Below, piece by piece: positions 1 through 9,418 of a stretch of 47,493 nucleotides of DNA. The position numbers and the translations under genes were made by a program. The number at the start of each line of letters is the position of its first letter. The stretch's first letter is position 1. The notes below the pieces were generated by a model. It was not told the DNA's origin. It searched no databases and saw nothing but the letters and a program-made list of their open reading frames with translations. The DNA lies in assembly GCA_913064725.1 (NCBI GenBank), contig CAJYAI010000018.1:1-47493 (forward strand). Reading direction: 5' to 3'. The DNA comes from an uncultured Alteromonadaceae bacterium. GTDB lineage: Bacteria > Pseudomonadota > Gammaproteobacteria > Pseudomonadales > Halieaceae.

Positions 1-132
1 GGCGCAAATGTGTTCGAACTCGAGAAAGTTGTCCGAGCCGCGGGCTTTTACGATCTCCGAACTGCTGCTTTGAAAAAGTGTGCTGCGGGCATCATCAGTT
101 TGGAAGAGGTCAATCGCGTCACCATTGATTGA
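1..132 (+). CDS. pilB: Type IV pilus extension ATPase PilB, C-terminal end only
   Basis: The window opens inside this gene. The last 43 codons before TGA (130-132) match the C-terminal tail of PilB, the cytoplasmic GspE/PilB-family ATPase that powers pilus extension. Visible are GFYDLRTAALKKC and the ending SLEEVNRVTID, both typical of the family. Walker A, the Asp/His boxes and the Walker B motif lie upstream of the window, so activity cannot be judged. The call is supported by pilC and pilD directly downstream on the same strand. The gene is cut by the window edge and is not a pseudogene on this evidence. The 77 bases to pilC hold no clear terminator or convincing promoter. Confidence 0.85.
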   Translation, partial: GANVFELEKVVRAAGFYDLRTAALKKCAAGIISLEEVNRVTID

Positions 133-209
133 GATAATGCGTTGACGCCCTCGCCTTAGTTAGAAACACTGTAAGCTAGAGTGGAATAAACCTACGACTG
201 TGGAAACGC

Positions 210-1418
210 ATGGCAGGAAGTGAGATTACATTTGCTTGGTCCGGCGCAGATCGAACGGGTCGCTCTGCTCAGGGTGAGATTAAAGCTCCGAGCGTGGCGA
301 TAGCGAAAGCACAGTTACGCAGGCAGGGCATCAAAGCGAAGCGCGTCAGGAAAAAGTCTGCCCCCCTGTTTAGCTTTGGCAAAAGCATCGAACCCAAGGA
401 TGTCGCGATTTTTACTCGCCAGTTGGCGACTATGACGCGTGCTGGCGTGCCGATGGTGCAGTCGATGGATATTGTAATGGACAGCACCGAGAAGCCGCTG
501 ATGAAGGATCTGGTCCGGCAAATACGTAACGATGTCTCGGGCGGTACACCGGTGGCTGCCTCGCTGAAGAGATACCCAAAATACTTTGACGAGCTTTATT
601 GCAGCCTGATTTCTGCCGGAGAGACCTCGGGAACCCTTGAGGTGATGCTCGACCGAATTGCCATATACAAGGAAAAGTCGGAAGCACTCAAGGCGACCAT
701 CAAAAAAGCGCTGACCTACCCTGTGGCCACCGTCCTCGTTGCTATTGTGGTGACCGGCATTTTACTTATTAATGTGGTGCCCCAATTTGCCAGCACCTTC
801 GAGAGCTTCGGCTCTGAGCTACCGGCCTTTACCCAATTGGTGGTGAGTCTGTCTGAGTTCGCGCAACAGTGGTGGATGCTCATCGGTGGCGGCATCGCGG
901 TCTTTGTCCTAAGTTTTGGGCGCCTAAGAGCGTCTAACACCAAATTTGCTGATGCAGTCGACGCCGCGCTATTAAAAGCCCCCGTGTTCGGTAGCATCAT
1001 CCGTGACGCGGTCATTGCGCGTTATGCACGCACGCTGTCCACAACATTTGCGGCGGGTGTGCCCCTTGTAGAGGCGCTCGATGCGACTGCTACAGCCGCA
1101 GGTAATGCGGTCTATATCCGCGCCATAAAACTCATCCGAAACGATGTCACAAGTGGCATGTCGTTGCTGCAAGCCACACGTGCCTCGGGCCTTTTTCCCA
1201 TGTTTTTGCTGCAGATGACATCGATTGGTGAAGAATCAGGCACCCTCGATGAAATGCTGGGCAAGGTGGCAGACCAGTATGAAATGCAGGTCGACAATGC
1301 CGTGGAATCAATCAGTTCACTGATTGAGCCCATGATCATGTCGATATTAGGTGTGTTGATTGGCGGACTGATGATCGCCATGTACCTGCCCATCTTTATG
1401 CTTGGGTCGGTCATGTAA
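210..1418 (+). CDS. pilC: Type IV pilus inner-membrane platform protein PilC
   Basis: PilC (GspF family) is the polytopic inner-membrane platform that couples the PilB/PilT motors to pilin assembly. The 402 residues are full length for the family. Two repeated T2SSF domains are visible: the first contains FTRQLATMTRAGVPMVQ (about residues 68-84) and SLISAGETSGTLEVML; the second contains ARYARTLSTTFAAGVPLVEAL and MTSIGEESGTLDEML. Hydrophobic segments lie near 170-190, 220-240 and 375-400, as expected. The ATG at 210 follows a weak GGAAA ribosome site. The gene sits between pilB and pilD. No pilA is visible in the window. Identity is firm by motif and context. Confidence 0.95.
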   Translation: MAGSEITFAWSGADRTGRSAQGEIKAPSVAIAKAQLRRQGIKAKRVRKKSAPLFSFGKSIEPKDVAIFTRQLATMTRAGVPMVQSMDIVMDSTEKPLMKDLVRQIRNDVSGGTPVAASLKRYPKYFDELYCSLISAGETSGTLEVMLDRIAIYKEKSEALKATIKKALTYPVATVLVAIVVTGILLINVVPQFASTFESFGSELPAFTQLVVSLSEFAQQWWMLIGGGIAVFVLSFGRLRASNTKFADAVDAALLKAPVFGSIIRDAVIARYARTLSTTFAAGVPLVEALDATATAAGNAVYIRAIKLIRNDVTSGMSLLQATRASGLFPMFLLQMTSIGEESGTLDEMLGKVADQYEMQVDNAVESISSLIEPMIMSILGVLIGGLMIAMYLPIFMLGSVM

Positions 1419-1439
1419 TGCGCCGTTTAAACTAAGCAT

Positions 1440-2300
1440 ATGGACCCCCTTGAAGAACTGATCCGCGCCCAACCAGGCCTGAGCATTGCACTAGCGGTTC
1501 TAGGCTTGGTTGTCGGCAGTTTCTTAAACGTGGTCATCCATCGACTGCCAAAAATGATGATGGTGCAGTGGGAGCGTGATTGCGCTGAGTTTCGTGACGA
1601 GTCGCTGCCGACAGACGCTAGCCATCTCACGCTTGCTTTCCCCGGATCGCACTGCCCACAGTGCGGTGCTGATATAAAACCGAGGCACAACATCCCCATA
1701 CTCAGTTATCTCGCGCTTCGTGGCCGATGCGCCAGCTGCCACCACCCCATTTCAAAACGCTACCCGTTTATCGAAATGACAACGGCACTCATTTGGGTGC
1801 TTTGCGGTCTCACATTTGGTGTTGGTAATGCCTTAGCGGGGGCCCTGCTGCTTACCGCAGTACTGATTTCACTGACTGCCATCGACGTCGACCATCAACT
1901 GCTTCCTGACAGCCTGACACTGCCATTGTTATGGATTGGGCTTTTACTCAACATCGATGCAACTTTTGCGCCCTTGGATAGTGCAGTTTTGGGTGCCGTG
2001 TTCGGCTATATCAGCCTGTGGTCGGTCTACTGGCTTTTCAAGATCGCGACCGGCAAAGAGGGCATGGGCTTTGGCGACTTCAAATTACTTGCAGCCTTAG
2101 GCGCTTGGTTTGGCCTAGCGGCACTGCCCACCATCGTGCTGATGTCATCGCTGGTTGGCGCGGTTGTTGGCATTTCCCTGATCATCAGTGGTCGACAAAC
2201 ACGCGAGACCCCTTTGCCATTCGGGCCTTTTCTCGCAGGCGCAGGCCTAATACATCTGTTCTATCCAGATGTATTGCTGCGCTGGGTCACAGGCGCCTGA
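1440..2300 (+). CDS. pilD: Prepilin peptidase / N-methyltransferase PilD
   Basis: Bifunctional inner-membrane enzyme (A24 aspartic peptidase family) that cleaves the prepilin leader after Gly and methylates the new N-terminus. It serves type IV pili and type II secretion. The cytoplasmic N-terminal domain has the zinc-type tetracysteine pattern (C72, C75, C97, C100, in CPQC and CASC). Both catalytic aspartates are present: D149 in TAIDVDHQLLPD and D213 in GMGFGDFKLLA. The 286 residues with about eight hydrophobic segments match the family. It lies 21 bases after pilC and ends 4 bases before the proposed coaE start. The ribosome site is weak. Confidence 0.96.
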   Translation: MDPLEELIRAQPGLSIALAVLGLVVGSFLNVVIHRLPKMMMVQWERDCAEFRDESLPTDASHLTLAFPGSHCPQCGADIKPRHNIPILSYLALRGRCASCHHPISKRYPFIEMTTALIWVLCGLTFGVGNALAGALLLTAVLISLTAIDVDHQLLPDSLTLPLLWIGLLLNIDATFAPLDSAVLGAVFGYISLWSVYWLFKIATGKEGMGFGDFKLLAALGAWFGLAALPTIVLMSSLVGAVVGISLIISGRQTRETPLPFGPFLAGAGLIHLFYPDVLLRWVTGA

Positions 2301-2304
2301 TACC

Positions 2305-2922
2305 GTGTTTGTCGTCGGCATCACAGGAGGCATTGGCAGTGGTAAGTCAGCCGTCACCGACTACCTTGAAACCTTGGGAGTTACCATTGTCGACGCGGAT
2401 AAGGTCGCGCGCCTTGTCGTTGCGCAAGGTACCGACGGACTTGCGGCCATCACAGCGCATTTTGGTGACGACATCGTTTTATCAGATGGCGAGCTCGACC
2501 GCGCGGCATTGCGGAAAATCGTATTTGAGAACCCCGACGAACGAAAGGTACTGGAAGGCATCACTCATCCACTTATTCGTAAGGAAATTGCCCGCCAACT
2601 CAGCGAAGCGCGTTCACCCTATGTCGTACTCTCCTCGCCACTGTTACTCGAGTCGGGACAAAGCACCTTTGCAGACTACGTCGTCGTGGTCGACGTCCCT
2701 GAAGACCTGCAACTGACGAGAACCATGTCGCGAGACGATAATGACGAGAATCTGGTCAAACGGATCATGGCTGCACAACTCGATAGAGAGACGCGTCTGG
2801 CGCGCGCCGATACATCGATTGCCAATGACGCGAGCCTCGAAGCACTCTATCGGCGCGTCGAAGCTCTCCACCAGGACTTACTCGCACGCGCAGCTGTGTC
2901 TGAGACTAAGGCGGGAACCTAG
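2305..2922 (+). CDS. coaE: Dephospho-CoA kinase
   Basis: CoaE phosphorylates the 3'-hydroxyl of dephospho-CoA, the last step of coenzyme A synthesis, in the cytoplasm. The P-loop GGIGSGKS lies at the extreme N-terminus, and the DADKVAR segment and the lid region with QLDRETRLARAD are recognisable. I chose the GTG at 2305, which gives a 205-residue protein beginning (V)FVVGITGG like other family members. The ATG at 2269 would overlap pilD by 32 bases and add 12 unrelated residues. It closes the pilBCD-coaE block. The yacG gene, often next to coaE in gammaproteobacteria, is not here. The stop is followed directly by a G-rich hexamer array. Confidence 0.93.
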   Translation: MFVVGITGGIGSGKSAVTDYLETLGVTIVDADKVARLVVAQGTDGLAAITAHFGDDIVLSDGELDRAALRKIVFENPDERKVLEGITHPLIRKEIARQLSEARSPYVVLSSPLLLESGQSTFADYVVVVDVPEDLQLTRTMSRDDNDENLVKRIMAAQLDRETRLARADTSIANDASLEALYRRVEALHQDLLARAAVSETKAGT

Positions 2923-2931
2923 GCTAGGGTG

Positions 2932-2973
2932 TGGGCTTGGGTTTGGGCTTGGGTTTGGGTTTGGGCTTGGGTT
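2932..2973 (+). repeat. Telomere-like hexamer array (TGGGYT)x7
   Basis: Seven head-to-tail hexamers TGGGCT or TGGGTT occupy the whole gap between the convergent genes coaE and mutT, and reach into the mutT stop codon (2972-2974). With one more GGG at 2927-2929 there are eight G-triplets, most separated by exactly three bases. This is a classical potential G-quadruplex on the + strand and would appear in the 3' end of the coaE transcript. No other terminator is visible at this junction. A role in termination or mRNA 3'-end protection is inference. Confidence 0.9.
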
Positions 2974-3376
2974 ATGCGGCAGACAGAAGTGTTTTCACTC
3001 GGGTCATGATGTCAGCGTTGGCGTCAGGCACTTGAAAGTTATCAAGCGATCCAACACCGACCCACGCCAGTGGCTGACCCTCCGCGCCGTGGGGCTCTCC
3101 GGACCATGTTTCGACGCGATGGACATCGAGTAACACCTGTTTTTCGCCATAGTCATGATGCACTTGTAGCAGCGGTGATGTCTCGCCGATGATAATATCC
3201 AACTCTTCTTGGAGCTCACGGCCTAGCGCCGCTTCAACCGACTCGTCAGCCTCGACTTTACCACCGGGGAATTCCCAGAAGCCCTCTAGATGCGCGCCTT
3301 TAACACGTCGTGCGAGCAAGACACAGTTCTTGTCATCGATGAGCACGCCAACCGCCACGTGAATTGGCTGGTCCAT
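2972..3376 (-). CDS. mutT: Nudix hydrolase, 8-oxo-dGTP diphosphatase MutT
   Basis: MutT hydrolyses 8-oxo-dGTP to the monophosphate and so keeps oxidised guanine out of DNA. The Nudix box spans about residues 39-61, with the GGK start, then E, REL and EEL in the correct spacing. The usual Gly near its end is Asp here (EELDI). The 134 residues are normal for MutT; the fused ThiE-like domain seen in Pseudomonas MutT is absent. The ATG overlaps the argJ stop by one base (TGATG), so translation is probably coupled. It is the last gene of the long minus-strand run, and its stop codon lies inside the G-rich array. Confidence 0.92.
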   Translation of the reverse strand: MDQPIHVAVGVLIDDKNCVLLARRVKGAHLEGFWEFPGGKVEADESVEAALGRELQEELDIIIGETSPLLQVHHDYGEKQVLLDVHRVETWSGEPHGAEGQPLAWVGVGSLDNFQVPDANADIMTRVKTLLSAA

Positions 3377-4569
3377 CAGGTGCGGTACTCAGCATTAATC
3401 TTCACGTAATCGTAGGAAAAGTCTGTGGTCCACAGCGTTACACCGGCATCACCCCGCGCAAGATCGATGGTAATGACCAGATCGTCCGGTGCCATGGCCG
3501 CCTGACCCGCCTCTTCCGTGTAGCTCGGTGCTCGCGCGCCCTTTTCGGCAATCAGTACGTCATTAATGACGAGTGACACCGCGTCGACATCGAGCGCTTC
3601 GACACCCGCCCGACCGACTGCCGCCAAGATTCGGCCCCAATTTGGATCTGACGCAAAGAGTGCCGTCTTTACCAACGGCGAATGCGCCACGGTTCGCGCC
3701 ACTTGATCGGCCTCCACTTCAGATGCGGCTCCTAAGACAGTTATTTCAACAAACTTAGTCGCGCCCTCGCCATCGCGCACAATGTCCTGCGCCAGGGCCG
3801 TAGCGATCTCTGTGAGTGCGGACTGAAATGCAATCGCCTCGTTACTGGACAGAGTACTGATGCGGAAATCAGACTGACCCGTCGCTGTCAGCGTCACGGC
3901 GTCATTCGTGCTGGTATCGCCATCCACGGTAATGCGATTGAAACTGGCGTTAACAGCACACCGCAGCATCGTATCGAGTAAAGCGCCGGGAATGTATGCA
4001 TCGGTTGCAATGAAACCCAGCATCGTCGCCATATTTGGCTGAATCATACCCGAGCCTTTGCTCATACCAACGATCTCGCATGATTGGCCCTTGAAATCTA
4101 CGGCGCATCGGCGAAGTTTAGGACGCGTATCGGTTGTCATAATCGCCCGGGATGCGCGATTCCAATTTGTCGCTGTTAAATCACCAACTGCGTTGGGTAA
4201 CACAGCCTCAATCTTCGCGATCGGCAGCACTTCACCAATGACCCCTGTGGAGAAGGGCAATACATGACTAGCCTGGGCACTTGTTTGGGTTGCTACTGCC
4301 ACACAACTGCGTTCACAGACGTCCATACCGGCTTGGCCTGTACCGGCGTTAGCGTTACCCGAATTAATGAGCAGATACCGCGCGTCTTGACTCGCGACAT
4401 GCCGCTCGGCGACCACTACCGGGGCAGCTCTAAACGCATTTTGCGTAAATACCGCGGCGGTGTGGCTGCCCTCAGCAATCTCGATAAGTGTCAGATCGTC
4501 TCGACCTTCATACTTAATCCCCGCCTGCGCCACGCCCAGCCGAATACCCGGAATACTAAAATCGTCCAT
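3376..4569 (-). CDS. argJ: Bifunctional glutamate N-acetyltransferase / ornithine acetyltransferase ArgJ
   Basis: ArgJ moves the acetyl group from N-acetylornithine to glutamate in the cyclic arginine pathway, and many members can also use acetyl-CoA. The precursor self-cleaves before a Thr that becomes the nucleophile. That site is visible as NMATML, with the Thr at residue 182 (codon 4024-4026). The KGSGMIQPN segment before it is conserved. I chose the ATG at 4569 (397 aa, starting MDDFSIPG), two bases after the secA stop. The longer reading to 4593 would run into secA. The secA-argJ-mutT order is the same as in Pseudomonas. Confidence 0.95.
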   Translation of the reverse strand: MDDFSIPGIRLGVAQAGIKYEGRDDLTLIEIAEGSHTAAVFTQNAFRAAPVVVAERHVASQDARYLLINSGNANAGTGQAGMDVCERSCVAVATQTSAQASHVLPFSTGVIGEVLPIAKIEAVLPNAVGDLTATNWNRASRAIMTTDTRPKLRRCAVDFKGQSCEIVGMSKGSGMIQPNMATMLGFIATDAYIPGALLDTMLRCAVNASFNRITVDGDTSTNDAVTLTATGQSDFRISTLSSNEAIAFQSALTEIATALAQDIVRDGEGATKFVEITVLGAASEVEADQVARTVAHSPLVKTALFASDPNWGRILAAVGRAGVEALDVDAVSLVINDVLIAEKGARAPSYTEEAGQAAMAPDDLVITIDLARGDAGVTLWTTDFSYDYVKINAEYRT

Positions 4570-4571
4570 GC

Positions 4572-7289
4572 TCAGCCAAGCGCACCGTGGCATTGCTTGT
4601 ATTTCTTACCACTCCCACAGGGACAGGGATCATTGCGTCCCACCTTGGGCGCATCGCGGACAACGGGTTGCTGCGTTGCCTCCGCTGACTGCGCTGATTG
4701 CGCCTCGGCGCTTGGCTCGCCCTCAGATAAAACAGATGCCTCAGCGTGCTGAAAGGCGAGCTTTTGACGCGCTGCTTCCTCGCGTCTCTGGCGCTCCATT
4801 AATTCTGCCTCGTCCTGCCGCTTAATCTGAAGATGGCTTAAAATGCGCACCACTTCTTGTTTTAGTCGCTCAAGTAACGCCTCAAAAAGCTCGAAGGCCT
4901 CTCGCTTATACTCCTGCTTGGGGTTCTTGTTAGCGTAGGCGCGCAGGTGAATACCCTGACGCAACTGATCCATGGTCTGTAAATGCTCTTTCCACAATCC
5001 ATCGAGCACCTGCAGCATGACCTGCGTCTCGATCTGGCGCATGGCCTCACCCATCAGGGAGCTTTTCTCGTCATACGTCGATTGAACTGAGGCAACAATG
5101 CGCTCGCGCAATGTCTCCTCGTGCAGGTTTGTATCCTCGTCCAGCCATGTTGCAACCGGCATGTCCTGCGCAAATTCGGTTTTTAAGTATTGCTCAAGAC
5201 CTGAAACGTCCCACTGCTCTTCTACGCTCATGGGTGGAATAAACCGGTCGATGCCACTGTGAATCACATCGGCGCGAATATTTGTAATCATCTCCTCAAC
5301 ACCTTCGGCCGCCAGCAACTGGTCGCGCTGAGAATAAATAATCTGACGCTGGTCGTTCGCAACGTCATCGTACTCAAGAAGCTGCTTACGAATGTCAAAG
5401 TTACGCCCCTCGACCTTGCGCTGAGCACGCTCAATAGAATTGCTCACCATCCGGCTTTCTATTGACTCACCTCGCTCCATGCCGACCTTTTGCATGACCC
5501 CAGCCATATTGCCCATGAAAATGCGCATCAAATTATCATCGAGCGATATAAAAAAGCGCGAGGCGCCGGGATCACCCTGCCTACCGGCGCGGCCGCGAAG
5601 CTGATTATCAATCCGACGAGACTCGTGACGCTCTGTTCCCACGATGTGAAGGCCACCTGCATCCAGCACTGCTTGGTGCCGCTCTTCCCAGGCGGCCCGA
5701 GCCGCTTCTTTAACACCGTCATCATCAAGACTAGCCAACTCCGCTTCCAGATTACCGCCCAGCACAATATCGGTACCGCGACCTGCCATATTGGTAGCGA
5801 TTGTCACCACACCGGGCCGACCTGCCTGCGCAATGATCTCTGCCTCCTGTTCATGGTATTTAGCGTTGAGCACCTTGTGCTCGATGTTGGCTTTTTTAAA
5901 GTAATCTGACAGCTCTTCTGACGTTTCTACCGACGCTGTACCCACCAATACGGGGGCATTGTTTTCGATAATAGTGCGCGTCTCTTCGACAATGGCCTCA
6001 AGCTTTTCTTCTTTGGACATGAAGACCAAATCGTTCATATCCTTGCGCTTCATCGGCAAGTTTGTGGGAATGACAACGCATTCCAGACCGTAGATTTGAC
6101 GAAATTCAAAGGCTTCAGTATCCGCCGTACCGGTCATACCACTCAATGTTTCATAGAGTCGGAAGTAGTTCTGGAAGGTCGTTGAAGCCATGGTTTGGCT
6201 CTCGGCCTGAATATTGACATTCTCCTTGGCCTCGATGGCTTGATGCAGTCCTTCTGACAAGCGACGTCCGGGCATGGTTCGACCCGTGTGCTCATCGATC
6301 AACACCACCTGCCCGTTCTGCACAATGTATTCTACGTTTCGCTGAAATAGGTTATGCGCTCGCAATGCGGCATTGACGTGGTGCAGTAGACCTAAATTGG
6401 TGGCTGCGTATAGCGAGTCATCGCCATTGAGTAACCCACCCTCAATCAGCATAGTCTCGACCAGTTCATGACCGTCCTCGGTCAACTCTACCGTGCGCTG
6501 CTTCTCGTCAATGACAAAGTCACCGTCTTCAGCCTCTTCACTACTTCGGCGTGTTAGCCGAGGGATTAACTTATTAATCTTACGATAGAGTTCGGAGCTA
6601 TCCTCTGCCGCTCCCGAGATGATGAGTGGCGTCCGAGCCTCATCGATGAGAATAGAGTCAACCTCGTCGACAATGGCAAAGGCAAGCTGCCCCTGCATCT
6701 TGTCTGCCATGCTAAAGGCCATATTGTCGCGCAAGTAATCAAACCCGAATTCGTTGTTTGTGCCGTAGACAATGTCTGCAGAGTACGCGCTGCGTTTTTC
6801 TTCCTGCGACTGCCCTGACTTGACGACCCCGACCTCTAGACCGAGAAAGTTGTATAGCTTTCCCATCCACGCCGCATCGCGCGAAGCCAGGTAGTCGTTA
6901 ACCGTAATCAGATGAACGCTATTTCCAGACAGGGCATTGAGGTAGGCCGGTAATGTTGCCACTAACGTCTTACCCTCACCCGTCCTCATCTCAGCGACGT
7001 TTCCTTCATGCAAGACAACGCCACCGATTAACTGAACGTCAAAGTGACGCATACCCATTGCGCGTACACCACCCTCGCGCACGACCGCAAACGCCTCCGG
7101 TAAAAGACTATCAAGCGACTCGCCCTCTTCGTAACGCGTTTTAAACTCGGTCGTCTTCGCGCGCAATGCGTCGTCATCAAGCGCCTTCATGCCCTCTTCA
7201 AGCGCATTGATTTTCGTAACGGTTTTTTTGATTCGGCGGAGCACGCGGTCATTACGTGAGCCGAAGATCATTGTCAGCGGATTTGCCAT
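4572..7289 (-). CDS. secA: Preprotein translocase ATPase SecA
   Basis: SecA is the cytoplasmic motor that drives unfolded proteins through SecYEG. All hallmarks are present: Walker A MRTGEGKT (near residue 105), [11 protein letters not shown] in the DEAD motor, the preprotein cross-linking domain, [10 protein letters not shown] and [10 protein letters not shown] in the second motor, the helical scaffold, and a C-terminal zinc motif [13 protein letters not shown] that binds SecB and phospholipid. The 905 residues are full length. It lies 86 bases after an M23 peptidase gene. No SecM-type arrest peptide is visible, although secM stands between lpxC and secA in E. coli. The leader has two small inverted repeats. 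Confidence 0.98.
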   Translation of the reverse strand: MANPLTMIFGSRNDRVLRRIKKTVTKINALEEGMKALDDDALRAKTTEFKTRYEEGESLDSLLPEAFAVVREGGVRAMGMRHFDVQLIGGVVLHEGNVAEMRTGEGKTLVATLPAYLNALSGNSVHLITVNDYLASRDAAWMGKLYNFLGLEVGVVKSGQSQEEKRSAYSADIVYGTNNEFGFDYLRDNMAFSMADKMQGQLAFAIVDEVDSILIDEARTPLIISGAAEDSSELYRKINKLIPRLTRRSSEEAEDGDFVIDEKQRTVELTEDGHELVETMLIEGGLLNGDDSLYAATNLGLLHHVNAALRAHNLFQRNVEYIVQNGQVVLIDEHTGRTMPGRRLSEGLHQAIEAKENVNIQAESQTMASTTFQNYFRLYETLSGMTGTADTEAFEFRQIYGLECVVIPTNLPMKRKDMNDLVFMSKEEKLEAIVEETRTIIENNAPVLVGTASVETSEELSDYFKKANIEHKVLNAKYHEQEAEIIAQAGRPGVVTIATNMAGRGTDIVLGGNLEAELASLDDDGVKEAARAAWEERHQAVLDAGGLHIVGTERHESRRIDNQLRGRAGRQGDPGASRFFISLDDNLMRIFMGNMAGVMQKVGMERGESIESRMVSNSIERAQRKVEGRNFDIRKQLLEYDDVANDQRQIIYSQRDQLLAAEGVEEMITNIRADVIHSGIDRFIPPMSVEEQWDVSGLEQYLKTEFAQDMPVATWLDEDTNLHEETLRERIVASVQSTYDEKSSLMGEAMRQIETQVMLQVLDGLWKEHLQTMDQLRQGIHLRAYANKNPKQEYKREAFELFEALLERLKQEVVRILSHLQIKRQDEAELMERQRREEAARQKLAFQHAEASVLSEGEPSAEAQSAQSAEATQQPVVRDAPKVGRNDPCPCGSGKKYKQCHGALG

Positions 7290-7375
7290 GGTATTTCCAA
7301 TAGGTAGAGTTGAGTTCCTGCGCAGTCTGCGCGATCAGCAAGGCCAGTAAACATCTTGGCCGATCATCAGTGATC

Positions 7376-8305
7376 TTAGTTTGGTGTGCGGCGCAGGTAG
7401 CTCGCAGGATCGACCGGACGGCCGTTTTTATGCACCTCAAAGTGAACATGGGGTCCCGTGGAGCGCCCGCTGTTACCCATGAGAGCAACCACATCGCCTC
7501 GGCGAACCATGTCGCCTACTTTGACGAGATTCTCTTGATTGTGTGCGTAACGTGTAATGACCCCGTCACCGTGTGCCACTTCGACCATTTTGCCGTAGCC
7601 ATAGCGCTGGCCGCTCCAGCTGACGACACCGCTAGCTACCGCGACAATGTCAGCGCCCTCGCGACCCGCAAAATCGACACCCTCATGCCATGCTTTTTTA
7701 CCACTGAAAGGGTCAATTCGAGTGCCGTATCGCGACGACGCCCAGCCCGACAAAATGGGACGCCCCGATGGCGTGGCGTCACTCTTTACTTGTTCACCCT
7801 GTATCAGCTCAGACAAAATATCGAGCTGAACCTCGCGATCGTCCAGTGCTGTGCTGAGTGCGAATAACTCACCCTCCAATGCAGGTATAAGCTCTCGCGC
7901 ATCCTCATCGGGGGCCATCAGTGGACCGCCCAATGCGGGCGCCCTATCAAAGTTAAATTCACCTGCTTCAAGGCCGGCACTGGCCGTCAGATTCATACCG
8001 ACGGCATCGAGTCGCGTCACGCGACTCTGAAGCTCGGCCAGCAACAAGGTCATGGACTCAAGTCGTCTCTCCGCCTCGACCGCCATATCTGCCAGTGCTT
8101 CTGCCCGCTCCCGCGCATCCTCCGAAGCCTGTGTTTCAGCCGCAGTCTGTGACCGTGTAACGCCCTTTTTGACGCCAAACTCGTAACTCAATCCTGCTAG
8201 CGATACGGGCAATCCAATCAACAAAGCCGACACGACAAGACGCGTCCATCGACCCATTTCGATGGTTTTTGACGGACCTTCATTTTTGATGAGGATGAAT
8301 TTCAA
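7376..8305 (-). CDS. Membrane-anchored M23-family metallopeptidase (LytM/EnvC type)
   Basis: Predicted periplasmic zinc peptidase of family M23, which cuts peptidoglycan cross-bridges or activates amidases. It has an N-terminal signal anchor (VVSALLIGLPVSLAGL), a helical, probably coiled-coil stretch rich in Glu and Leu, and a C-terminal LytM domain. The metal ligands HEGVD and HVH (in GPHVHFEVH) are intact, so an active enzyme is expected. No ATG lies at the N-terminus. TTG at 8305 gives (M)KFILIKNEG, which I think fits the family best. TTG at 8323 and ATG at 8257 are alternatives, and none has a strong ribosome site. Its position between lpxC and secA matches Pseudomonas. Confidence 0.85.
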   Translation of the reverse strand: MKFILIKNEGPSKTIEMGRWTRLVVSALLIGLPVSLAGLSYEFGVKKGVTRSQTAAETQASEDARERAEALADMAVEAERRLESMTLLLAELQSRVTRLDAVGMNLTASAGLEAGEFNFDRAPALGGPLMAPDEDARELIPALEGELFALSTALDDREVQLDILSELIQGEQVKSDATPSGRPILSGWASSRYGTRIDPFSGKKAWHEGVDFAGREGADIVAVASGVVSWSGQRYGYGKMVEVAHGDGVITRYAHNQENLVKVGDMVRRGDVVALMGNSGRSTGPHVHFEVHKNGRPVDPASYLRRTPN

Positions 8306-8400
8306 GGGCAACAGGCTATTCAATCTATTCGCTGCGCAACTATGCCAGACTTAACCGAGCTGTGAAAGCACGGATAGTGTGACCTTTGAGAGATGTGTAC

Positions 8401-9321
8401 TTAGGCTGGGGCGTAGGTAAGAAAGGGTTGGTTATAGGAAATCGGAGCGTCGTCAGCGTCGTCAAACGTCACCATTTCCCAGGCCTCCTTATTCGCAATG
8501 AGGGTTCGCAACGCCAGATTATTAAGCGCGTGCCCGGATTTAAAAGCTCGGTATTCACCGATCAAGCTGTACCCTAGCAAGTAAAGGTCACCGATGGCGT
8601 CGAGTACTTTGTGCTTTACGAATTCGTCGTCGTATCGAAGTCCGCCGTTATTGAGAACCTTGTAGTCGTCAATCACGATCGCATTGTCCATGCTGCCTCC
8701 GCGGGCCAGCCCTCTCGATCTCAGATATTCGATCTCCTCAACAAAACCGAAGGTTCTCGCACGACTGACCTCGCGAACAAAAGATGTCGTAGAAAAGTCG
8801 ATTTCAGCGGTGGCGGCCCGGTGTTTGAACACAGGATGATCAAAGTCGATACCAAATGAGATTTTAAATCCTTCTAGGGGCAAAAAGCTCGCGTGCTTGT
8901 CACCGTCGGATACCGTGACCTCGCGCTTGACCCGGATGAACTTCTTCGGCGCGTGCTGTTCAATAACACCTGCACTCTGCAGCAGAAAAACAAAAGGCGC
9001 TGCGCTACCGTCCATGATGGGGATTTCAGGGGCGGTAACGTCCACGTAGGCATTATCAACACCGAGGCCCGCCATGGCGGACAGCAGATGCTCAATCGTG
9101 GATACTCGAGCCTCTCCGTGAATCAGACACGTCGACAACGTCGTCTCACCAACCAAGTCAGCGCGAGCGGGGATCTCGGCTACAGGGTTTAAGTCAGTGC
9201 GACGAAATACAATGCCGGTATCGACAGGCGCTGGCGAAAGCGTTAAGAGCACTTTCTCGCCTGTATGCAAGCCGACTCCCGTCGCCTTGATCGAATTACG
9301 CAATGTTCGTTGTCGTATCAT
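8401..9321 (-). CDS. lpxC: UDP-3-O-acyl-N-acetylglucosamine deacetylase LpxC
   Basis: LpxC is the zinc-dependent deacetylase that commits UDP-3-O-acyl-GlcNAc to lipid A synthesis. Visible are the N-terminal [18 protein letters not shown] signature, the zinc ligand H78 in [10 protein letters not shown], and the second zinc site HKVLDAIGD (ligands His and Asp near 237 and 241). The 306 residues are full length. The ATG at 9321 has AAAGG upstream at suitable distance. It follows ftsZ by 97 bases, the standard gammaproteobacterial position at the end of the dcw cluster. The C-terminus is short, and no degradation signal can be judged from it. Confidence 0.97.
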   Translation of the reverse strand: MIRQRTLRNSIKATGVGLHTGEKVLLTLSPAPVDTGIVFRRTDLNPVAEIPARADLVGETTLSTCLIHGEARVSTIEHLLSAMAGLGVDNAYVDVTAPEIPIMDGSAAPFVFLLQSAGVIEQHAPKKFIRVKREVTVSDGDKHASFLPLEGFKISFGIDFDHPVFKHRAATAEIDFSTTSFVREVSRARTFGFVEEIEYLRSRGLARGGSMDNAIVIDDYKVLNNGGLRYDDEFVKHKVLDAIGDLYLLGYSLIGEYRAFKSGHALNNLALRTLIANKEAWEMVTFDDADDAPISYNQPFLTYAPA

Positions 9322-9372
9322 TTCTCAGCCTTTCTCAGAGGGCACTCATCCCGAGAGCAAGTCACTCTCTGT

Positions 9373-9402
9373 GGAATTTCCAGCTTCGGGATTTCCAGCC
9401 TG
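9373..9402. repeat. Imperfect 15-bp tandem pair in the ftsZ-lpxC gap
   Basis: Two adjacent 15-base units, 9373-9387 and 9388-9402, share the core ATTTCCAGC and differ at three positions. They lie in the 97-base gap between ftsZ and lpxC, just downstream of the ftsZ stop in transcription order. Their function is unknown. This may be a chance duplication or part of an mRNA processing or regulatory site for lpxC. Confidence 0.5.
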
Positions 9403-9418
9403 TATTTGCGCGCCGGTT

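Noticed and set aside
2018-2716. A 232-codon + strand frame across pilD and coaE
   Set aside because: It is out of frame with two clear enzymes that together cover it, and its sequence shows no fold or motif.
2932-2973. The hexamer array as a CRISPR array or frame-switching contingency locus
   Set aside because: There are no spacers, and a 6-base unit outside the coding frames (touching only the mutT stop) cannot switch a frame.
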